Assembly (NCBI RefSeq): GCF_040537815.1
Contig: NZ_JBEWSZ010000002.1
Location: 682,001 to 746,000, forward strand
Direction of reading: 5' to 3'
Origin: Mesorhizobium shangrilense
Lineage (GTDB): Bacteria > Pseudomonadota > Alphaproteobacteria > Rhizobiales > Rhizobiaceae
DNA: 64,000 nucleotides
In this document: positions 1 to 8,962 of the stretch, piece by piece
Layout of the letters: every line of letters starts with the position of its first letter
Numbering within the stretch: the first letter of the stretch is position 1
Position numbers and translations under genes: made by a program
The notes under the pieces: model-generated
The model's database searches: none
What the model saw: the letters and a program-made list of their open reading frames with translations, nothing else
Told to the model about the DNA's origin: nothing

Positions 1-606
1 CGCCTTTTCCACGCCCTCGCGAATCTCGGCGATCGCACGCGCGGGCGAGATGGACAGCGCGGCGCGTCCGAAGCCCTCGCTGACCGCCACCGTGCCGATT
101 GCCGGCACCAGCGCACGCGCATCGTCACATATGCCGCGATCGCCCGACAGGAACACCGGCGGGACGCCGAGCAGTGCTGATGTATAGGCGTTGACGGTGA
201 ATTCCGAAACGACCTCGTCATTGATGATCAGCCGCGAAATCCGGTCGTTCATCGTGTGGGCGAGCGGGTTGGCCTCGGTGCCGGCCTTGGCGTGATAGCC
301 GGTGAAAAGTGCGGCATCGAAACTTCTGTCGAGGCCGAACATCATGACATGGGGATGGCCGCTCCAGCCGCGCACGATGCTGGCATAGTCGGGCAGCTTC
401 GAGACGATCAGGTTGCGCGCGGTCTGGTGCGCATCCTTGATCAGGATCTCCTTGGCGCCGGCGGCTCGGGCGCCCTTGCAGGCGGCAACCACCTCGGCCG
501 TCATCAACTCGCGGAATTCCGAATAATCGCGTCTTTCCTTCAGCGCCTCGTCCCAATCCGCTATGCCGGCGGTGCCCTCTATGTCCGCGCTGATGAAAAC
601 TTTCAT
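1..606 (-). CDS. M55 family D-aminopeptidase (DppA-like), 3' end cut by the window edge
   Basis: The reading frame runs leftward from an ATG at 606 and is still open at base 1, so the C-terminus is missing (202 residues visible). The N-terminus MKVFISADIEGTAG is the signature of zinc D-aminopeptidases related to Bacillus DppA. The metal ligands fall almost exactly where they do in DppA: Asp8, Glu10, His60 (in KDAHQTARN), His105 (in FTGYHAKAG) and Glu135. Family members release D-amino acids from D-Ala peptides and are usually found beside dipeptide ABC transporters, which would lie outside this window. A purine-rich GGGAAG lies just upstream of the ATG. The next gene on the same strand starts over 500 bp away, so this gene probably has its own promoter. 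The family call is firm; the exact substrate is not. Confidence 0.9.
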   Translation of the reverse strand, partial: MKVFISADIEGTAGIADWDEALKERRDYSEFRELMTAEVVAACKGARAAGAKEILIKDAHQTARNLIVSKLPDYASIVRGWSGHPHVMMFGLDRSFDAALFTGYHAKAGTEANPLAHTMNDRISRLIINDEVVSEFTVNAYTSALLGVPPVFLSGDRGICDDARALVPAIGTVAVSEGFGRAALSISPARAIAEIREGVEKA

Positions 607-695
607 CTGTCTTCCCTGCCTTGCCGAAGTTCGATTCTTTTCAGGCGATTACCTCCTTTCCCGGTGAAAATGAATCGCCCTGTCGAATTAAAGTG

Positions 696-1112
696 TCAGG
701 CGTGCTCGTCGGCGCAGAGCGCGTGGTCGGAGAGCGCTCGGATGACGTAACAGTCGCCGACCGTCTTGCCGTTGCAGCAAGTGGCGATGCGCTCAAGCTC
801 CGCTTCCAACCGCTTCAGCTGGGCGATCTTTTCGCGCACCGAGATCAACTGTTCCTCGGCGATCTTGTCGGCGTGGCCACAGGGCTGCTCGGGATGGAAG
901 CTGAGCTCGATCAGCGCGCGGATGTCCTCGACGGCGAAGCCGAGATCGCGGGCGTGACGAATGAAGGCCAGCCGCTCCAGTTCCTGCCGGCCATAGCGGC
1001 GCTGGTTGCCTTCAGAGCGTTCGGGCGCGGCGACCAGGCCCATCTGCTCGTAGTAGCGGATGGTGGGCACCTTGACCCCGGTGCGGCGAGAGAGATCTCC
1101 GATCGAAAACAT
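696..1112 (-). CDS. MerR-family metal-responsive regulator of the ZntR/CadR/PbrR group
   Basis: A 138-residue protein with an N-terminal MerR winged helix (MFSIGDLSRRTGVKVPTIRY), a dimerisation helix and a cysteine-containing metal loop. Cys78, the pair Cys112-Cys113 and Cys121 line up with the Zn(II) ligands of E. coli ZntR (Cys79, 114, 115, 124), which points to Zn/Cd/Pb rather than Cu sensing. The gene is divergent from the P1B ATPase at 1222, and a MerR-type promoter lies between them, so it should activate that exporter when metal is bound. The ATG at 1112 is chosen because it begins the canonical MerR N-terminus. A longer frame starting at 1163 would add 17 unrelated residues and run across the operator. 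Confidence 0.93.
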   Translation of the reverse strand: MFSIGDLSRRTGVKVPTIRYYEQMGLVAAPERSEGNQRRYGRQELERLAFIRHARDLGFAVEDIRALIELSFHPEQPCGHADKIAEEQLISVREKIAQLKRLEAELERIATCCNGKTVGDCYVIRALSDHALCADEHA

Positions 1113-1123
1113 AATTTTTCCTC

Positions 1124-1154
1124 TTGAAGCTCTAGTGACTAGAGGAATTACATT
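1124..1154 (+). promoter_or_regulatory. MerR-type promoter of the metal ATPase gene with 19-bp spacer and dyad
   Basis: TTGAAG at 1124-1129 (-35) and TACATT at 1149-1154 (-10) are separated by 19 bp, the over-long spacing characteristic of MerR-activated promoters. The spacer carries a perfect inverted repeat, CTCTAG (1130-1135) and CTAGAG (1139-1144), where the regulator dimer would sit and untwist the DNA. The start point would be near 1161, upstream of the ATPase ATG at 1222. Confidence 0.8.
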
Positions 1155-1221
1155 GCCTGTCATCGGGATTCAAGACCCATGCGGCGGCACGTCGCGCGGT
1201 GAAAAACAGACAGGTGATGTG

Positions 1222-3486
1222 ATGACTGCTCCTCTCAAGCAGACACGGTTCAAGATCGGCGGCATGGATTGTGCTTCTTGCGCGGCAAAGATCGATACGG
1301 CGGTGCGCCGTCTGGATGGTGTCGCCGACGTCTCGGTTTCGGTGACCGGCGCCTCGATGACGGTCAGTCACGGCGGGCCGCTGCCCGAGGACAAGGTGCT
1401 GCAGCAGGTGGCGCGGCTGGGCTACGGCATCGTCAAGGCCGAAGCCAGGACCGGCGGGCACGCGTCGACAGCCAAGGCACATGACCACGCTCATCGTGAT
1501 CATGACCATGAGGGCCACGATCACGATCATGAGGGTCACGATCACAAGGGCCACGATCACGGCGTCAAGCCGGCCGGCCAGCAGGCCGCCGGCTCCACAC
1601 ATCTCCACAACGATGCCGAACCGGGGCAGGCATGGTGGCGCTCCCGCCGGGCGATGCTGACGCTGGGCTGCGCGGCCGCACTTCTCGCTGCCTATGCAAT
1701 CGGCCATCTGTTCCCCGTGGCCGAGCGCTGGGCTTTCCTCGCGGCGCTGCTGGTTGGCCTGGTGCCGATCGCCCGGCGCGCGCTGATGGCGGCCTTGGCC
1801 GGCACGCCGTTCTCGATCGAGATGCTGATGACCATTGCCGCGGTCGGCGCGGTGATGATCGGCGCGACGGAAGAAGCCGCCGCCGTGGTGGTGCTGTTCC
1901 TCATCGGCGAGATGCTGGAAGGCGTCGCTGCCGGCCGGGCGCGGGCCAGCATCCAGGGCCTTGCAGACCTCGTGCCGAAGGTGGCGCTTGTCGAGCGGGC
2001 GGGCGGCACCGTCGAGATTCCCGCCGAACAGCTTGGCGTTGGCGACATCATCGTGGTGCGGCCGGGCGACCGCATTCCGGCCGATGGCGAGATCATCGAG
2101 GGCTCGAGCGACATCGACGAAGCGCCGGTGACCGGCGAGAGCACGCCCAAGCGCAAGAGCGTTGCGGAAACGGTCTTTGCCGGCACGATCAGCACCGATG
2201 GCGTGCTGAAGGTGCGGGTGACGGCTGCCGCCTCCGACAACACCATCGCCCGCGTCGTGCGCCTGGTGGAGGAAGCGCAGGAGGCCAAGGCGCCGACCGA
2301 GCGCTTCATCGACCGCTTCTCGCGCTATTACACGCCGGCGGTGCTGGTGGTCGGCGGGCTGGTGGCACTGCTGCCGCCGCTGCTCATGGGCGGCGACTGG
2401 AACGAATGGATCTACAAGGGCCTGGCGATCCTGCTGATCGGCTGCCCCTGTGCTCTCGTCATCTCGACGCCGGCGGCAATCGCCGCAGGGCTGGCGACGG
2501 GCGCACGGCGCGGGCTGCTGATGAAGGGCGGCTCGGTGCTGGAAGGTTTTTCGAAGATAACGGCGGTCGCCTTCGACAAGACGGGAACGCTGACGCAGGG
2601 CAAGCCCGTGGTCACCGATGTGGTGGCCTATGGCCGCGACGAGCGTGACGCGCTGGCGCTGGCGGCCTCCCTTGAGCAGGGCTCCAGTCATCCGCTGGCC
2701 GTGGCGATCCTGGGCAAGGCGGAAGCCGAGAAGATCAAGGTGACGCCGGCATTGGCGGCCAAGGCGATCTCGGGCAAGGGCGTCGAAGGCAGCGTTGGCG
2801 GCGTCGCGGTCTTCCTCGGCTCCGGCCAGGCCGCGGCGGAACGCGCTGACATGACCGAGGCGCAGCGCTTTGCCATCGAGAGCCTCAACGGCCAGGGCAA
2901 GACTGTCTCCGTGCTGGTGGCCGATGGCGCGGTGGCCGGGCTGATTGCCATGCGCGACGAGCCGAGGCCGGATGCCGCGGCCGGCATCACGGCGCTGAAG
3001 GGCGGGGGCATCCGCGCGGTGATGCTGACCGGCGACAACCGCCGCACCGCAGAGGCGATCGCCGCTTCGCTCGGCATCGAGGCCCGCGCCGAACTGTTGC
3101 CGCAGGACAAGCAGCGCATCGTCGGCGAACTGCAGCGCGAGGGGCTGAAGGTCGCCAAGGTCGGCGACGGCATCAATGACGCGCCGGCGCTTGCCGCCGC
3201 CGACATCGGCATCGCCATGGGCGGCGGCACGGACGTGGCGCTGGAGACGGCGGACGCGGCGATCCTGCATGGCCGGGTCACCGATGTCTGGCGCATGGTC
3301 CGGCTGTCGCGGTCGGTGATGGCCAACATCCGCCAGAACATCACCGTGGCGCTCGGGCTGAAGGCGGTGTTTTTAGTCACCACGATCGCCGGGATTACCG
3401 GCCTATGGCCGGCGATCCTGGCCGATACCGGCGCCACCGTCCTGGTCACCGCCAACGCCATGCGCCTGTTGCGCTGGCGCGGCTGA
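1222..3486 (+). CDS. zntA: Zn2+/Cd2+/Pb2+-exporting P1B-type ATPase (ZntA-like)
   Basis: A 754-residue heavy-metal P-type ATPase that pumps divalent metal out of the cytoplasm at the cost of ATP. In order: an N-terminal HMA domain with GMDCASC (Cys17, Cys20); a histidine/aspartate-rich linker at about residues 85-115 of HDHEGHDH-type repeats; membrane segments; the transport motif Cys408-Pro-Cys410 in IGCPCALVIST; the phosphorylation site Asp452 in DKTGT; the HP motif SSHPLAVAI; and GDGIND at 648-653. The last membrane segment contains ADTGATVLV, the Asp-x-Gly pattern of the Zn/Cd/Pb (P1B-2) subgroup. The ATG at 1222 is chosen because upstream in-frame starts lie before the MerR-type promoter. 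Expression is probably induced by the divergent MerR regulator. Confidence 0.95.
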   Translation: MTAPLKQTRFKIGGMDCASCAAKIDTAVRRLDGVADVSVSVTGASMTVSHGGPLPEDKVLQQVARLGYGIVKAEARTGGHASTAKAHDHAHRDHDHEGHDHDHEGHDHKGHDHGVKPAGQQAAGSTHLHNDAEPGQAWWRSRRAMLTLGCAAALLAAYAIGHLFPVAERWAFLAALLVGLVPIARRALMAALAGTPFSIEMLMTIAAVGAVMIGATEEAAAVVVLFLIGEMLEGVAAGRARASIQGLADLVPKVALVERAGGTVEIPAEQLGVGDIIVVRPGDRIPADGEIIEGSSDIDEAPVTGESTPKRKSVAETVFAGTISTDGVLKVRVTAAASDNTIARVVRLVEEAQEAKAPTERFIDRFSRYYTPAVLVVGGLVALLPPLLMGGDWNEWIYKGLAILLIGCPCALVISTPAAIAAGLATGARRGLLMKGGSVLEGFSKITAVAFDKTGTLTQGKPVVTDVVAYGRDERDALALAASLEQGSSHPLAVAILGKAEAEKIKVTPALAAKAISGKGVEGSVGGVAVFLGSGQAAAERADMTEAQRFAIESLNGQGKTVSVLVADGAVAGLIAMRDEPRPDAAAGITALKGGGIRAVMLTGDNRRTAEAIAASLGIEARAELLPQDKQRIVGELQREGLKVAKVGDGINDAPALAAADIGIAMGGGTDVALETADAAILHGRVTDVWRMVRLSRSVMANIRQNITVALGLKAVFLVTTIAGITGLWPAILADTGATVLVTANAMRLLRWRG

Positions 3487-3530
3487 GGGCTACCCGTTGC
3501 AGACGGTGAGCGAACTGCATACTCTTGGGC

Positions 3531-3854
3531 ATGACCACGTATGCCGATGTGGATCGCATCATCGACCTCTGGGTGAAGGCTACAGGCTCAACTCTGTTCA
3601 CCGAGTGGGCAGGCAAGCCAGCGAGATTTTTTCATATTGGCGGCACTCGACCATTTGAGTGCTTTCAGATTTCCATCGATCTCCCTGGCCCTTACGAGAT
3701 CGCCGTGTTCGCAAGAGCAATCGACACTTGCGATGATACGGAAATGGAGATGCAGCGGACGTGGACCGGGCCGGTTTCGCAATTGGACGAGATGTTGGCC
3801 ACAGCAGTGGCTATAGTGGAACAATGGAAGGCGCGCTGGGACGTTGCCAACTGA
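3531..3854 (+). CDS. hypothetical protein, 107 aa
   Basis: A small soluble protein (about 12 kDa, acidic) beginning MTTYADVDRIIDLWV with no signal peptide or membrane segment. It starts 44 bp after the ATPase stop, on the same strand, so it could be read through from that operon. I do not recognise the family. The frame could also begin at a TTG two codons earlier (3525), but the ATG is preferred. Composition and length look like a real gene; function is unknown. Confidence 0.6.
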   Translation: MTTYADVDRIIDLWVKATGSTLFTEWAGKPARFFHIGGTRPFECFQISIDLPGPYEIAVFARAIDTCDDTEMEMQRTWTGPVSQLDEMLATAVAIVEQWKARWDVAN

Positions 3855-3886
3855 GGGTCTCTCATTTGGATCGTCCGCTCTCTCAG

Positions 3887-3918
3887 CGAAGCAAAACCGG
3901 TTCCCACCTCTTGCTTCG
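3887..3918. repeat. intergenic palindromic repeat, copy A
   Basis: Perfect 8-bp arms CGAAGCAA (3887-3894) and TTGCTTCG (3911-3918) enclose AACCGGTTCCCACCTC. The core resembles the AAACCGGTTTCCACTTTT-like core of copies at 5198, 11666, 18225 and 47583. It sits between two convergent genes. Confidence 0.6.
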
Positions 3919-3941
3919 GCCCCTTGGTTCCGGGTCGTGCG

Positions 3942-5126
3942 CTATTCGGCCGCGGCGGGCACCGGCGGGCTGGCGCTGCTGCGGCCTTCCCAGACATGGG
4001 AGATGACTGCGACGATGACGGCGACCAGCATGGCAAAGGCGCCGAGCAATGGCAGGCTGCGATAGCCGTAGCCGCCATTGAGCATGGCGGCACCCAGCGA
4101 TGCGGCGAGCGCGATGCCGACATTGAAGCCCGAAGGGATGAGCGAGGAGGCGAGGTTGGAGGCATCCGCCGTCCAGGACAGGATGCGGGTCTGGATCGGC
4201 GTGCCGATCGAGAAATTGAGGCCACCCCAGATGACGATCGCCACGATCATCGGCACCGGATAGGGGCTGACGGCGTAGATCACTGCCAGCGTCACCGTCT
4301 GCAGGACCAGCATGGTGATGAGCGAGGGCATCAGCTTCCAGTCGGAGAGTTTTCCGCCCAGGAAGACGCCAATGGTGGCGCCGACGCCGTTGAGCAGCAG
4401 CACCCACGGCACCAGGTTCTCGTCGAGGCCGGTGACTTCCAGCAGCGTCGGGGTGATGTAGGTGAAGAGGCCGAACTGGCCGATCATCAGCATCAGCATC
4501 AGGATCAGCGAGGTCCAGACCTGCTGGCGCGCCAGCACGCGGACCTCGCGGGCGAGGCCGACATGTTTCGTGGACGATCCCGTGGTGCGCGGCAGAAGTG
4601 CTGCCATGGCGAGCGTTGCCGCGACGCCCAGCGCGCACATCACCCAGAAGGTCGCGCGCCAGCCCCAGATGTTGCCGATCGCCGTGCCGGCGGGCACGCC
4701 GATGACATTGGAGACGGTGAGGCCCGACAGGATGACGGCGACAGCCATGCCGCGCTGGTCTTCACGGACCAAGCCAACGGCCACCACCATGGCGACGCCG
4801 AAATAGGCGCCATGCGCCACGGCGACCGCGATGCGCAGCAGCAACATGGAGGTGAAGTCGGGCGCCAGTGCGCAGGCGGCCTGGCCGATGGTGAAGGCGA
4901 CGGCGAGGCCGAGCAGCAAGGTCTTGCGCGGCAGCCTCTTGGTGGCGAGCGCCAGCAGCGGGCCGCCGATGGCGATGCCGCACGCGTAGCCGGAGACGAG
5001 GTAGCCGGCGGAGGGCACCGAAACGCCCAGCCCTTCAGCGACTTGCGGCAGGACGCCGGCAATGACGAATTCGGTGGTGCCGAAGGCGAAAGCTGCGATG
5101 AAGAGGGCGATGAGGGGAAGCGACAT
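3942..5126 (-). CDS. MFS transporter, DHA1 family (AraJ/YdeA-like efflux permease)
   Basis: A 394-residue protein that is hydrophobic throughout, with the twelve-helix pattern of the major facilitator superfamily. The N-terminus FGTTEFVIAGVLPQVAEGL is the hallmark of the AraJ-type sugar/drug efflux subgroup of DHA1, and the loop 2-3 motif appears as LATKRLPRKTLLLG. These carriers are proton antiporters exporting sugars or small drugs; the substrate cannot be read from sequence. The ATG at 5126 has GAGGAATG upstream. The gene stands alone, convergent with the hypothetical gene to its left. Confidence 0.88.
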   Translation of the reverse strand: MSLPLIALFIAAFAFGTTEFVIAGVLPQVAEGLGVSVPSAGYLVSGYACGIAIGGPLLALATKRLPRKTLLLGLAVAFTIGQAACALAPDFTSMLLLRIAVAVAHGAYFGVAMVVAVGLVREDQRGMAVAVILSGLTVSNVIGVPAGTAIGNIWGWRATFWVMCALGVAATLAMAALLPRTTGSSTKHVGLAREVRVLARQQVWTSLILMLMLMIGQFGLFTYITPTLLEVTGLDENLVPWVLLLNGVGATIGVFLGGKLSDWKLMPSLITMLVLQTVTLAVIYAVSPYPVPMIVAIVIWGGLNFSIGTPIQTRILSWTADASNLASSLIPSGFNVGIALAASLGAAMLNGGYGYRSLPLLGAFAMLVAVIVAVISHVWEGRSSASPPVPAAAE

Positions 5127-5197
5127 GATGCGGGCATTCCTCAGAGCCGTTCATCGTTTCACGGAAACGCCGAACCACTCTATGTCTTTGTTTTGAG

Positions 5198-5241
5198 GCA
5201 ATTCCGGACGGAAAACCGTTTCACACTTTTCCTGGAATTGC
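5198..5241. repeat. intergenic palindromic repeat, copy B
   Basis: Arms GCAATTCC (5198-5205) and GGAATTGC (5234-5241) are perfectly complementary and flank a core GGAAAACCGTTTCACACTTT that matches the shared core of the family. Located between the MFS gene and the M20 peptidase gene. Confidence 0.65.
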
Positions 5242-5345
5242 TCTGAGCGAAGCGCCTCAGATCACGAATGCGTGTTGTGGGCAATCCAGAAATTGTCGAC
5301 GCCGCTTTAGCTTTTCTTGATCGGGATCCGGCGGTGTGAGGCCAG

Positions 5346-6503
5346 TCAACTGACGGGCAGGCGCCGGCGCGCGATCGCGGCGTGGAAGCGCATACCGCCC
5401 ATGAGCGCGGCATCGTTGAAGTCGAAGGTCGGATTGTGCAGCGGCGCGGACGCCTCGCCATTGCCGATGAAGGCGAAGCAGCCCGGCACGTGGTCGAGGA
5501 AGCGGGCAAAATCCTCGGACGCGGTGTTCAGCTCGGACGTGCCGCTGGTCGCATCGGCGCCGAAGACGGTGGCCGCCGCCGCAATTGCCGCATCTGCGGC
5601 TTCGGTATCGTTGATCAGCGGCACAAATTCGCGGGTGTAGATGGTTTCGACGGCGCAGTTGTAGGCGAGCGCGGTACCCTCAGCGATAATGCGCATCTGC
5701 CTTTCGATCTCGGCGCTCACTTCGGGGCGAAAGCTGCGCGCGTCGCCGAGGATGCGGGCGAGGCCGGGCAGGGCGTTGCGGGTGCCGTCGGTGACGAGTT
5801 CGGTCACCGATACGACGGCGATGTCGGTTGGGCTCAGCCGTCTCGACACGATGGTCTGCAGATTGGTGACAAGCGCACAGGCGGCAACGAGAACCTCGTT
5901 GCCCTGCTGCGGCCGCGACGCATGGCCGCCGACGCCGCGCAGCGTGATCTCGAAATTGTCCTCCGCCGACATCAGCGGACCGGTGCGGGTCTGGAAGTGG
6001 CCGACCGGAATGCCCGGCATATTGTGCAGGCCGTAGATCTCGTCGAAGGGGAAGCGCCGCATCAGCCCGTCATCGAGCATGGCCAGCGCGCCCTTGCCCC
6101 ACTCCTCGGCCGGCTGGAAGATGAAACGGATCGTGCCGTCGAAGCCGCCTTCATCGACGAGCAGCCGCGCGGCACCCAAGAGCATGCTGGTATGGCCATC
6201 GTGCCCACAGGCATGCATCAGGCCCGGCGTGCGCGAGCGGTAGGCATGAGCGCCCTGTTCGGCGATCTTCAGCGCGTCCATGTCGGCGCGCAACGCGATG
6301 GCGCGGTTGCTGGTGCCGCGCCGCAACGTTCCAACGACGCCGGTGCCACCGACGCCTTCCACCACCTCATCGAGGCCGAACTCCCGGAGCTTTTGCGCCA
6401 CGAAGGCACCGGTGCGCTTTTCCTCGAAGCCGAATTCGGGATGGGCGTGCAGATCGTGCCGCCATGCCTTCATGTCACTTTCGAGCGAGTCCAGGCCTGG
6501 CAT
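5346..6503 (-). CDS. M20 family amidohydrolase (hippurate hydrolase / IAA-amino acid hydrolase type)
   Basis: A 385-residue M20D metallopeptidase. Metal-binding and catalytic signatures are in order: RADMDALKI, then HACGHDGHTSMLLG with the first metal ligands, then FQPAEEWGKGA with the catalytic Glu and a metal Glu, and FVPLINDTEA toward the end. Family members hydrolyse N-acyl or N-benzoyl amino acids in the cytoplasm. The ATG at 6503 (MPGLDSLESD) is preferred over a TTG at 6527 because a GGGGGG run lies at the right distance before it. It follows the DUF2061 gene by 36 bp on the same strand, probably co-transcribed. Confidence 0.9.
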   Translation of the reverse strand: MPGLDSLESDMKAWRHDLHAHPEFGFEEKRTGAFVAQKLREFGLDEVVEGVGGTGVVGTLRRGTSNRAIALRADMDALKIAEQGAHAYRSRTPGLMHACGHDGHTSMLLGAARLLVDEGGFDGTIRFIFQPAEEWGKGALAMLDDGLMRRFPFDEIYGLHNMPGIPVGHFQTRTGPLMSAEDNFEITLRGVGGHASRPQQGNEVLVAACALVTNLQTIVSRRLSPTDIAVVSVTELVTDGTRNALPGLARILGDARSFRPEVSAEIERQMRIIAEGTALAYNCAVETIYTREFVPLINDTEAADAAIAAAATVFGADATSGTSELNTASEDFARFLDHVPGCFAFIGNGEASAPLHNPTFDFNDAALMGGMRFHAAIARRRLPVS

Positions 6504-6539
6504 CGGTGCCCCCCAATCTTTGGCCAAGGATATCCCGTT

Positions 6540-6767
6540 TCAGGGGAGCTTGTCGCCGCTGGGCTGCAGCCTGCGCCCGTAGGGGATTCTCAGCCACGCC
6601 CGTTCGTGGAAATAGTAAAGCATCGACTTGGTGAAGACCTCGGTCACGCCGATGGCGGCGGCGAGCTTGATGCTTCCCGTGACAACGAGGGAAATGATCA
6701 GCGTGTCGATGGTGCCGGTGACGCGCCAGGACAGCGCCTTGGCGAAACTGCGCGAATGGGTATCCAA
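6540..6767 (-). CDS. DUF2061 small membrane protein
   Basis: A 75-residue protein matching the DUF2061 pattern: RSFAKALSWRVTGTIDT, two hydrophobic segments, and LYYFHERAWLRI near the end. The start is a TTG at 6767. It is supported by a strong Shine-Dalgarno GGAGGAAATCG directly upstream, and there is no in-frame ATG before the conserved part. Function is unknown; homologues are inner-membrane proteins sometimes found near sulfate or cation genes. The M20 hydrolase gene lies just downstream. Confidence 0.85.
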   Translation of the reverse strand: MDTHSRSFAKALSWRVTGTIDTLIISLVVTGSIKLAAAIGVTEVFTKSMLYYFHERAWLRIPYGRRLQPSGDKLP

Positions 6768-6899
6768 CGATTTCCTCCGAAAGCCCGCGCCCCCATGCTT
6801 AGTCTTTTCAGTGGAAACGGCGCAAATCTATTTTGCCGGCGGGGGCAGAGAGTCCTCCTGTTCCTACGGGCCTACAAGGGGAGAAGGCAAGAGTGAGCC

Positions 6900-8564
6900 T
6901 CAGCTTGCCTTCAGCCGCGATCCCGTCAGCAGCCCGCGCTCTTCCAGAACTGGGTAGGCCATCGAGGCCAGCAGCGAGTTGATCTGCTTGAGGTCGCGGA
7001 TGGTGTCGAGGTGGATGGATGAGGTCTCGACGCTCTTGGCGGTGCCGTCGCGCAGCCGCACGAAATGGCTGGCGCTGGTTTCCTTCTCACGGTCGCGCAA
7101 CTGGTCCTTTTCCAACACCAGCTGGCGGGCGGTCTCGGGGTCGCGCGATACCAGAACGTTGAAGGCAAGCCGTGCATTGGCCAGCACTGAGGCATGGAAG
7201 GCGCAAAGCTCGCTCCAGCCCTCGGGTGTGAATTCCAGGCCGCGCTCGAGCTTCTTCTTCACATGCACCAGCATGTTGCGCACGATGATGTCGCCGACCT
7301 GCTCGAGCTTGACGCAGGCGCCGATCAATTCCTGGCAGCGCAGCGCCTCGTCCTCGGTGAGCGGGTTCCTGGTGACCTTGGCCAGATAGAGCTTGATCGC
7401 CGCATGCTTCCTGTCGACGCGGTCGTCGAGCGCGGCCAGCGCCTTGATCTTGTCGGAGTCGGCGCTCTCGTAGAGTTCGATGATGCGCTTGAGCATGATC
7501 TCGACCGTCTCGCAGACACGCACCACCTCGCGCGTGGCATTGGCCAGTGCCTGGCTCGGCACGTCGAGCGCGCTTTCGTTGAGCGCCGACAGTTCGACGA
7601 CGTCGATCGAGGCGGCCGGCGCCGGCTTGGTGCCGAGCGCCACGATCTTTTCGGAAGTGCGGTAGACGACACCGGCCAGCGGCAGGCCTGCCAGCAGGAT
7701 GATGACGTTGAACAGGATGTGCGCGTTGACGATCTGGTCCGACGCCGTCGCGCCGAGGAAGCCCACATGCGGCTTGAAGATCATGAACAGGATCAGCATG
7801 ATCAGTGAACCGAGCCCGCGCATCAGGAGGTTGCCGATCGGCACGACACGCACCTCCGGCCCTGCCGAACGGGTGAGCATCGGCGCGATGAGCGACGAAC
7901 CGAGATTGACGCCAAGGATGAGGACGAGGCCGAGTTCGGGGGTGATGAGGCCACGGCCGGCCAGCGTGGCCATCAAGAGCACCGCCGCGATACTCGACTG
8001 GAACAGCCAGGTGATCAATGCCGCCAGCAGATAGGCGGTGATCGAGTCGCTGGAGAAGTAATTGAGGATGACCGGCAGCAGCTGGCTGTTGCGCAGCGGC
8101 TCGGAGGCCTGGCCGATCATTTCCAGCGACAGGATCAGCAGGCCGATGCCGACCAGGATGCGGCCGGTCTGGCGCCAGTCACGACGCTCGGTCGCCATGA
8201 ACATCACCGTGCCGGTGATCAGGCAGAGCGGCACCAGCAGCGTGAGATCGAAGGTCAGCAGCTTGACCACCAGGGCGGAGCCGATCTCGGCGCCGCGCAC
8301 CGCCAGCTGGCCCGACATGCCGGAGACGATGCCTGCGCCGGCGAAGGAGCCGACCAGCAGCGTCACGGCGGTGGAGCTTTGCAGGGCGATCGACAGGCCG
8401 CATCCGGCCAGCACCGCCATGATCGGGTTGCGCATGGTGGCGCGCAATTTGTGGCGCAGCACGTCGCCATAGGCGCGCTCGACGCCGGTCTTCACCATCC
8501 GCGTGGCAAACAGCATCAGCGCCACCGCACCGGCAAGGTGCAGCAGGACGACTGAGCCGCTCAT
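6900..8564 (-). CDS. Na/Pi cotransporter family protein with C-terminal PhoU-like domain
   Basis: A 554-residue protein. The N-terminal ~300 residues are membrane-embedded and carry the duplicated NaPi-II signature, first as LSIALQSSTAVTLLVG and again as WLFQSSIAAVLLMA. The C-terminal ~200 residues are charged and helical, as in PhoU domains (repeated E/R-rich helices, e.g. VKLEQVGDIIVRNML). Such fusions (YjbB-like) move phosphate with sodium, often outward, and the PhoU part probably senses phosphate state. The ATG at 8564 begins the first membrane segment. It has no co-directional close neighbour. Confidence 0.9.
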   Translation of the reverse strand: MSGSVVLLHLAGAVALMLFATRMVKTGVERAYGDVLRHKLRATMRNPIMAVLAGCGLSIALQSSTAVTLLVGSFAGAGIVSGMSGQLAVRGAEIGSALVVKLLTFDLTLLVPLCLITGTVMFMATERRDWRQTGRILVGIGLLILSLEMIGQASEPLRNSQLLPVILNYFSSDSITAYLLAALITWLFQSSIAAVLLMATLAGRGLITPELGLVLILGVNLGSSLIAPMLTRSAGPEVRVVPIGNLLMRGLGSLIMLILFMIFKPHVGFLGATASDQIVNAHILFNVIILLAGLPLAGVVYRTSEKIVALGTKPAPAASIDVVELSALNESALDVPSQALANATREVVRVCETVEIMLKRIIELYESADSDKIKALAALDDRVDRKHAAIKLYLAKVTRNPLTEDEALRCQELIGACVKLEQVGDIIVRNMLVHVKKKLERGLEFTPEGWSELCAFHASVLANARLAFNVLVSRDPETARQLVLEKDQLRDREKETSASHFVRLRDGTAKSVETSSIHLDTIRDLKQINSLLASMAYPVLEERGLLTGSRLKAS

Positions 8565-8962
8565 GCCGGCCTCCGGGGGCCGACTGGCGGCAAGGGCGCC
8601 AAGGCAAGCGGGACAGGATGGGAGAGGGGACGAATCATGACCATGGCGAAGACCAGCAAGAGGCGAATTTTACATTAGCCGGATAATAAGTTTTGTCCAT
8701 GCGACAGATTGTTTGGCGCGCGACGAGACGTGTCGGAAGCGGATTTTTACGCGGATGGTCGCGCGCCTCGGACGCGCCGCGTCCCTAGGCCGGTGGACGG
8801 TATCGGAGACGGTTTGCCGCATAAGCGGCCCGAGCTTCCAATTGTGTTGAATTAGAGATCATAAATATATGAAAACATTACACAATCGTAATGCTGGCGT
8901 TCAGTTTTGGTTCATCGGCCGTCCGTTATTCCATGGGCATCGACAACCAAGGAGTATCCCTT
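8565..8962. other. 398-bp intergenic region with an AT-rich promoter segment
   Basis: No gene is seen here. The right part (about 8840-8895) is markedly AT-rich against the GC-rich background and contains a perfect 6-bp inverted repeat, CATTAC (8876-8881) and GTAATG (8888-8893), with a 6-bp spacer. This is a plausible regulator site for the secreted protein gene at 8963. TTGTGT near 8843 and ATATAT about 17 bp later could be -35/-10 elements, but the match is weak. Confidence 0.4.

Noticed and set aside
1060..1221. Upstream extension of the zntA frame
   Set aside because: It would start before the MerR-type promoter and inside the regulator gene; the conserved HMA domain begins right after the ATG at 1222.
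1132..3270. Long open frame opposite zntA
   Set aside because: Arg/His/Asp-rich shadow of a high-GC gene; the plus-strand protein has all P-type ATPase motifs.
3924..5246. Long plus-strand frame across the MFS gene
   Set aside because: Composition is Gly/Asp/His/Gln-rich without family resemblance; the minus strand encodes a clear transporter.
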